The notes below the pieces were generated by a model. The model was not told where the DNA came from. It did not search any database and worked only from the letters and a program-made list of their open reading frames with translations. A stretch of 8,968 bases of DNA. Source: an uncultured Ruminococcus sp. Its GTDB lineage: Bacteria; Bacillota; Clostridia; Oscillospirales; CAG-272. A program made the translations under genes and the position numbers. Location of the stretch: the NCBI GenBank assembly GCA_902797495.1, contig CADBTH010000127.1:1-8968 (forward strand), in the 5' to 3' direction. Below, in pieces: positions 5,864-8,968 of the stretch; position 1 is the first letter of the stretch, and every line of letters starts with the position of its first letter.

Positions 5864-7567
5864 TTATTTATACGAATCTTTTGAAAAGTTATTGTAGAAC
5901 TCAGAGTATTTGGAGACCTCTTCGTTCAGCTTCTGATATCCGAGCTTCTCCGCTTCCTCCGCGGTGATCTCCTCGCCCTCCTTCGCCTTCTCTTCGGCTA
6001 TCTCGTCGGCGTATCTCTCCGCGAGAGTGGGAAGGGACGAAAACATACTCGTTCCGAGCCCGAGTCGGTCTCCCTCGACGTCGAAGCCGATAGCTTCGAG
6101 GATGGTCGGGAACATATCCATAGGCGTGAACGATCTGTTCTCGCTTCCGCGCTCGGGTACTGCGTCCGTATTGATGAAGCAGTTGTAGATCGTTCTGTCG
6201 TCGTACTCAACGTCCTCAACGAGGTTGGTATCCATTCTCGGATGGTCTCCGCTGATGATGACTACCGTGTCCTCGAAGAAATCCTGTTCCTTTATCCAAT
6301 CGATGAATTCGACGAGCTGGCGGTCTGCGCAGGAAACGACGTTCGCCGTCGTGTTCTTGTACGTGTGCTCGCAGAGATTGCAGACGTATCCGTCGATATG
6401 ATGCGTATCTACCGTGAGCATAGTGAAGTTGAAGGGCCCGTCGTGGGAGGCGAGCTCTGTCAGCTCGTCTTTTGCGATCTTATAAAGATACTCGTCCTCA
6501 TATCCCCACCATACTTTATAGTCCGGAGCGATATATCTTTTCTCGCGGGCGCTGAAAAGGTCGAAGATCTTGTAGTTGCCGTGCTGAGTGAAGTAGTTCT
6601 TTCTTCCGCCGAACTCGGCGTCGGAACCGCACAGGAACTCCTGCTCGTATCCCTTTTCCTCGAGAATATCTCCGAGGTTCGTGAGACCCGGAGCGAACGT
6701 CGTTCTGCGGCTCATCTGGTTCCTGCCGACCGGGAATGAGAACGGAACGCCGGAGGTCGTCGCGAGGATCGCCGCGATCGTCCATCTCGTGCCTTCGGGG
6801 TTGCGGAATCCGCCGAGAAGTCCGCCTTCCTTATCGGAGAAGGAGAGGTTCTCTCTTGCGAGATCGGTCATTCCCGACATATAGTTCGTTTCCTGATATC
6901 CCCCGACGTCTGTGGAAGCGTAAGTCGTCTCCATACTCTCGAGATATATGTAGATAAGGTTCTTCGTCTTGCCGTTTGCGACGATCTTGGCGGGATCGGG
7001 TTTTACGTACTCCTCGTCGTAGATCTTCGTCGTATCGTTGATCGATTTCAGATAAGGATAGATACCGAGAGAGATGAACGCGCCGATCACGGAGCCGATG
7101 AATACGGCGATGGCGAGTATGACGCAGAACCATCTGACAGATCTGTTTCTGTCGATCTTTTTCTGCTCTGCCGTGCGCGCCTTTTTCGCCGCCTTGCGCT
7201 CCTCCTTCGTCGCCGTTTCGTCTGCGGGTACGTCCTCTCCCGGATGCTTCGCAAGATAAGCGCGCGATCTCAGGAACACGACAATATAAATTATTGCCGC
7301 AACGACGACAGGCGGTACGCATACCGCGAGAGCACCCCAGACTATACCCGAATCGGTTCCCTTGAGAGGGGAGAAGAAAAGGGTGTAGAGCATTTCCTTG
7401 AAGCCTATATTAAAAGTGACTCTGTACCAAATAGAGGCGGCGATGAGCGCCGCGCCGAGAGTAAAAAGGACGCAAAGTACTATTGTCGCAACTTTCCCCG
7501 GACGCTTTGCCCGGGATACCGTTTTGGTCTCATTTACCTCTTCCTTAGTTACCGTATTGTTATCCAT
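5864..7567 (-). CDS. LTA synthase / MdoB-like membrane phosphoglycerol transferase (sulfatase superfamily)
   Basis: A 567-residue membrane enzyme. Related LtaS and MdoB proteins transfer glycerol phosphate from phosphatidylglycerol to lipoteichoic acid or glycans outside the membrane. TM helices lie at about 26-47, 75-99 and 145-170. The Lys/Arg-rich N-terminus and 100-144 loop suit the cytoplasm, placing the C-terminal alkaline-phosphatase-fold domain (~200-510) outside. Candidate metal and catalytic residues are E210 (NLIYIYLES), T263 (GTRWTIA, the nucleophile position), H389/H390 (VDTHH) and D441-H442 (SGDH). C396xxC399 and C413 are extracellular and could form a disulfide or bind metal. 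A charged Glu/Lys tail (~515-567) follows the domain. I chose ATG 7567 because AAGGAG precedes it by 4 nt; ATG 7603, 12 codons upstream, has no ribosome binding site. Three TMs rather than the five of LtaS point closer to MdoB-type enzymes. The gene has its own promoter; the substrate is unknown, and a true sulfatase is less likely. Confidence 0.9.
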   Translation of the reverse strand: MDNNTVTKEEVNETKTVSRAKRPGKVATIVLCVLFTLGAALIAASIWYRVTFNIGFKEMLYTLFFSPLKGTDSGIVWGALAVCVPPVVVAAIIYIVVFLRSRAYLAKHPGEDVPADETATKEERKAAKKARTAEQKKIDRNRSVRWFCVILAIAVFIGSVIGAFISLGIYPYLKSINDTTKIYDEEYVKPDPAKIVANGKTKNLIYIYLESMETTYASTDVGGYQETNYMSGMTDLARENLSFSDKEGGLLGGFRNPEGTRWTIAAILATTSGVPFSFPVGRNQMSRRTTFAPGLTNLGDILEEKGYEQEFLCGSDAEFGGRKNYFTQHGNYKIFDLFSAREKRYIAPDYKVWWGYEDEYLYKIAKDELTELASHDGPFNFTMLTVDTHHIDGYVCNLCEHTYKNTTANVVSCADRQLVEFIDWIKEQDFFEDTVVIISGDHPRMDTNLVEDVEYDDRTIYNCFINTDAVPERGSENRSFTPMDMFPTILEAIGFDVEGDRLGLGTSMFSSLPTLAERYADEIAEEKAKEGEEITAEEAEKLGYQKLNEEVSKYSEFYNNFSKDSYK

Positions 7568-7571
7568 CGTT

Positions 7572-7577
7572 CTCCTT
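7572..7577 (-). promoter_or_regulatory. Ribosome binding site deciding the start of the LTA-synthase-like gene
   Basis: On the minus strand AAGGAG lies 4 nt before ATG 7567, within GGAAGGAGAACG. The longer reading from ATG 7603 lacks any purine-rich stretch upstream and would bury this site inside the coding region, so the shorter 567-residue protein is preferred. Confidence 0.8.
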
Positions 7578-7633
7578 CCGAACTGCGTACAGGATACGCT
7601 CAAACATAAAATTACTTTAAAACTTACCGAAAT

Positions 7634-7662
7634 ATAATATCATATTTTTTTTGTTTTGTAAA
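7634..7662 (-). promoter_or_regulatory. Sigma-A type promoter of the LTA-synthase-like gene
   Basis: Minus strand: -35 TTTACA (7662-7657, 5 of 6 consensus) and -10 TATTAT (7639-7634, 5 of 6), separated by exactly 17 nt that include an A-rich run. The transcript would begin near 7627, giving a leader of about 60 nt before ATG 7567. This fits a vegetative promoter. The tract is AT-rich, so a fortuitous match is possible. Confidence 0.68.
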
Positions 7663-7672
7663 GTACCAATCA

Positions 7673-7701
7673 CGTTTTTTGTCGAAAACAGATAAAAAAC
7701 G
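7673..7701. repeat. Inverted repeat between the divergent promoters
   Basis: CGTTTTTT (7673-7680) pairs with AAAAAACG (7694-7701), extended inward by G-T, T-A and C-G pairs to 11 bp, around a GAAAACA loop. It lies upstream of both -35 boxes, 11 bp from the minus-strand one and 35 bp from the plus-strand one. It is outside both predicted transcripts, so if it has a role it would act as DNA, for example as an operator or UP-like A/T tract. No known operator consensus is recognised, and the rest of the 201-bp AT-rich gap shows nothing else. Confidence 0.35.
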
Positions 7702-7736
7702 AATGATCCCTTCCCGCATATAACACAAGATTCCGA

Positions 7737-7765
7737 TTGACATAAGTATGAAAAGATAGTATAAT
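7737..7765 (+). promoter_or_regulatory. Perfect-consensus sigma-A promoter of trpS
   Basis: TTGACA (7737-7742) and TATAAT (7760-7765), both 6 of 6, are separated by exactly 17 nt. Transcription should start near 7772, leaving a leader of about 33 nt before ATG 7805. That is too short for a T-box riboswitch, which commonly controls trpS in Firmicutes. The promoter probably drives trpS and the dehydrogenase gene after it. Confidence 0.93.
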
Positions 7766-7804
7766 TATATAATAAAAAGATTTGATTATGTTCAGAGGAT
7801 AATT

Positions 7805-8806
7805 ATGTTTCAGGACAAGAAAGTAGTGTTCTCGGGAGTTCAGCCGTCAGGATCCCTGACCCTCGGCAACTATCTCGGGGCAATAAAGAATTTTTCCGCG
7901 TTCTCGGATGAATACAGGTGCTACTACTGCGTAGTCGATATGCACGCGATCACCGTCAGGCAGAATCCCGCGGAACTCAGACGCCGCACGTACGACACCC
8001 TCGCTCTGTACATGGCGTGCGGTCTCGACCCGGAAAAGAACGTTTTGTTCGTTCAGAGCCACGTCCCCGCTCACGCGGAACTCGGTTGGATCCTCGACTG
8101 CTATACGATGTTCGGCGAGCTCTCGAGAATGACTCAGTTCAAGGACAAGAGCGCGAAGAACGCGGACAATATAAACGCGGGCCTCTTCACGTACCCGTCC
8201 CTCATGGCGGCTGATATCCTCCTTTATCAGACGGAGCTCGTACCCGTCGGTGTTGACCAGAAACAGCATCTCGAGCTCTCCCGCGATATTGCGAACAGAT
8301 TCAACGGCGTCTACGGAGACACGTTCGTAGTTCCCGAGGGATATATACCTCAGACGACGGCTAAGATCATGTCCCTCGCCGAGCCTTCGAAGAAGATGAG
8401 CAAGTCCGATCCGAACGAGAACGCGGTCATCAGGATCCTCGACGACCGCGACACGATAATCAGAAAATTCAAGAGAGCCGTTACCGACTCCGGATGCGAA
8501 GTTCGCCGCGGAGAAGGAAAAGAGGGGATCGAAAACCTGATATCGATCTACGGCGCGGTCACGGGCAAGAACCCGGACGACGTCGAAGCGGAGTTCGACG
8601 GACGCGGATACGGAGACTTCAAGCTCGCGGTAGGAGAAGCCGTCGCGGATTCCCTTGAGAACGTGAGGAGCGAATTCGCCCGTCTTTCGGCTGACAAAAA
8701 GTATCTTGAAGACATTATGAGAAAAGGTTCGGCGGAAGCTGCGAGAGCGGCTATGCGTACCATGTCCAAAGTAAAAAGAAAAGTCGGCTTCACCGACGTG
8801 AGATAA
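7805..8806 (+). CDS. trpS: Tryptophanyl-tRNA synthetase
   Basis: A class I synthetase that charges tRNA-Trp in the cytoplasm. The 333 residues are typical of bacterial TrpRS. The N-terminal sequence KKVVFSGVQPSGSLTLGNYLGAIKNF (5-30) contains the ATP-binding HIGH-equivalent (TLGN, 19-22). Other family marks are DMHAIT (45-50), the ADILLYQTELVPVGVDQKQHLELSRDIANRF block (136-166) and KKMSKSDPN with KMSKS at 197-201. The C-terminal helical part (~205-333) binds the anticodon region. The start ATG 7805 is preceded by AGAGG (7794-7798) with 6-nt spacing and agrees with the family N-terminus. A 4-codon reading (ATG 7788 to TAA 7802) precedes it but has no ribosome binding site. The gene has its own consensus promoter and is followed after 13 nt by a dehydrogenase gene. 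Confidence 0.97.
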   Translation: MFQDKKVVFSGVQPSGSLTLGNYLGAIKNFSAFSDEYRCYYCVVDMHAITVRQNPAELRRRTYDTLALYMACGLDPEKNVLFVQSHVPAHAELGWILDCYTMFGELSRMTQFKDKSAKNADNINAGLFTYPSLMAADILLYQTELVPVGVDQKQHLELSRDIANRFNGVYGDTFVVPEGYIPQTTAKIMSLAEPSKKMSKSDPNENAVIRILDDRDTIIRKFKRAVTDSGCEVRRGEGKEGIENLISIYGAVTGKNPDDVEAEFDGRGYGDFKLAVGEAVADSLENVRSEFARLSADKKYLEDIMRKGSAEAARAAMRTMSKVKRKVGFTDVR

Positions 8807-8819
8807 AGAAGGTGTGTTT

Positions 8820-8968
8820 ATGAAAACGAGGGCTGTAAGGCTTTACGGCAAGAACGATATCCGCACGGAGGAGTTCGATCTTCCCGAAATGAAGGAAGAC
8901 GAGATACTCGCCAAAGTCATCTGCGACAGCATCTGTATGTCGTCGCACAAGGCGGCTATGCAGGGCGC
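8820..8968 (+). CDS. Zinc-type (MDR) dehydrogenase, SorE/YggP-like, N-terminal fragment
   Basis: The first 49 codons of a gene cut by the right edge. The translation MKTRAVRLYGKNDIRTEEFDLPEMKEDEILAKVICDSICMSSHKAAMQG shows the GroES-like start of a medium-chain alcohol dehydrogenase. The piece DSICMSSHKAAMQG resembles L-sorbose-1-phosphate reductase (SorE) and E. coli YggP rather than ordinary alcohol dehydrogenases, whose equivalent reads CGSD. C40 would be the candidate catalytic-metal ligand. Such enzymes are NAD(P)-dependent polyol or sugar-phosphate oxidoreductases. AGAAGG (8807-8812) gives 7-nt spacing to ATG 8820; an in-frame GTG at 8814 is less well placed. The 13-nt gap after trpS with no terminator suggests co-transcription. 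Rossmann domain and substrate residues are outside the window, so the substrate is unknown. Confidence 0.75.
   Translation, partial: MKTRAVRLYGKNDIRTEEFDLPEMKEDEILAKVICDSICMSSHKAAMQG

Noticed and set aside
7565..7603. Longer N-terminus of the LTA-synthase-like protein from ATG 7603
   Set aside because: No ribosome binding site precedes it, while AAGGAG sits 4 nt before ATG 7567.
7788..7802. Four-codon upstream reading frame (ATG TTC AGA GGA TAA) in the trpS leader
   Set aside because: No Shine-Dalgarno sequence precedes it, it contains no Trp codon, and its overlap with the trpS ribosome binding site is probably chance.

Overview
The window looks like chromosomal DNA of a Gram-positive anaerobe, most likely an uncultured Clostridia-type Bacillota. 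Clues are an LTA-synthase-like membrane phosphoglycerol transferase, bacterial ProRS with a four-cysteine edge around its insertion domain, a polysaccharide pyruvyl transferase / flippase / F420-dehydrogenase-beta-like trio, AGGAGG-type ribosome binding sites, and consensus sigma-A promoters. Genus cannot be read from the sequence. I see no mobile element, tRNA, rRNA or CRISPR array, and all gene bodies are intact except where the window edges cut them.

Layout. (1) Bases 1-2925, plus strand: end of a surface-polysaccharide cluster. It holds the C-terminus of a polysaccharide pyruvyl transferase, a 505-residue Wzx/MVF-type flippase joined to it by an ATGA overlap, and a ferredoxin-fused FrhB/FdhB-like flavo-iron-sulfur protein 1 nt further on. 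The last 110 bases of that gene carry a perfect 20-bp palindrome and two mutually exclusive inverted repeats. (2) 2954-5824, plus strand: proS (prolyl-tRNA synthetase) and queA (queuosine biosynthesis), separated by a strong GGAA-capped hairpin that has no U-tract and sits where the queA ribosome binding site should be. (3) 5825-5863: a compact bidirectional terminator between converging queA and the next gene. (4) 5864-7567, minus strand: a three-TM LTA-synthase/MdoB-like enzyme with an extracellular alkaline-phosphatase-fold domain. (5) 7568-7804: AT-rich divergent intergenic region with one promoter per direction and a small inverted repeat between them. (6) 7805-8968, plus strand: trpS from a perfect consensus promoter, followed 13 nt later by the start of a SorE/YggP-like zinc-type dehydrogenase cut by the window edge.

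How the genes work together: the first three probably act in making and exporting a pyruvylated or otherwise redox-modified cell-surface glycan, and the minus-strand transferase also acts on the envelope. proS, queA and trpS are translation housekeeping genes. Most of the window is ordinary. The least explained items are the role of the F420-beta-like protein in the glycan cluster, the palindrome cluster upstream of proS, and the hairpin-occluded queA start. I do not see a convincing new multi-gene system.
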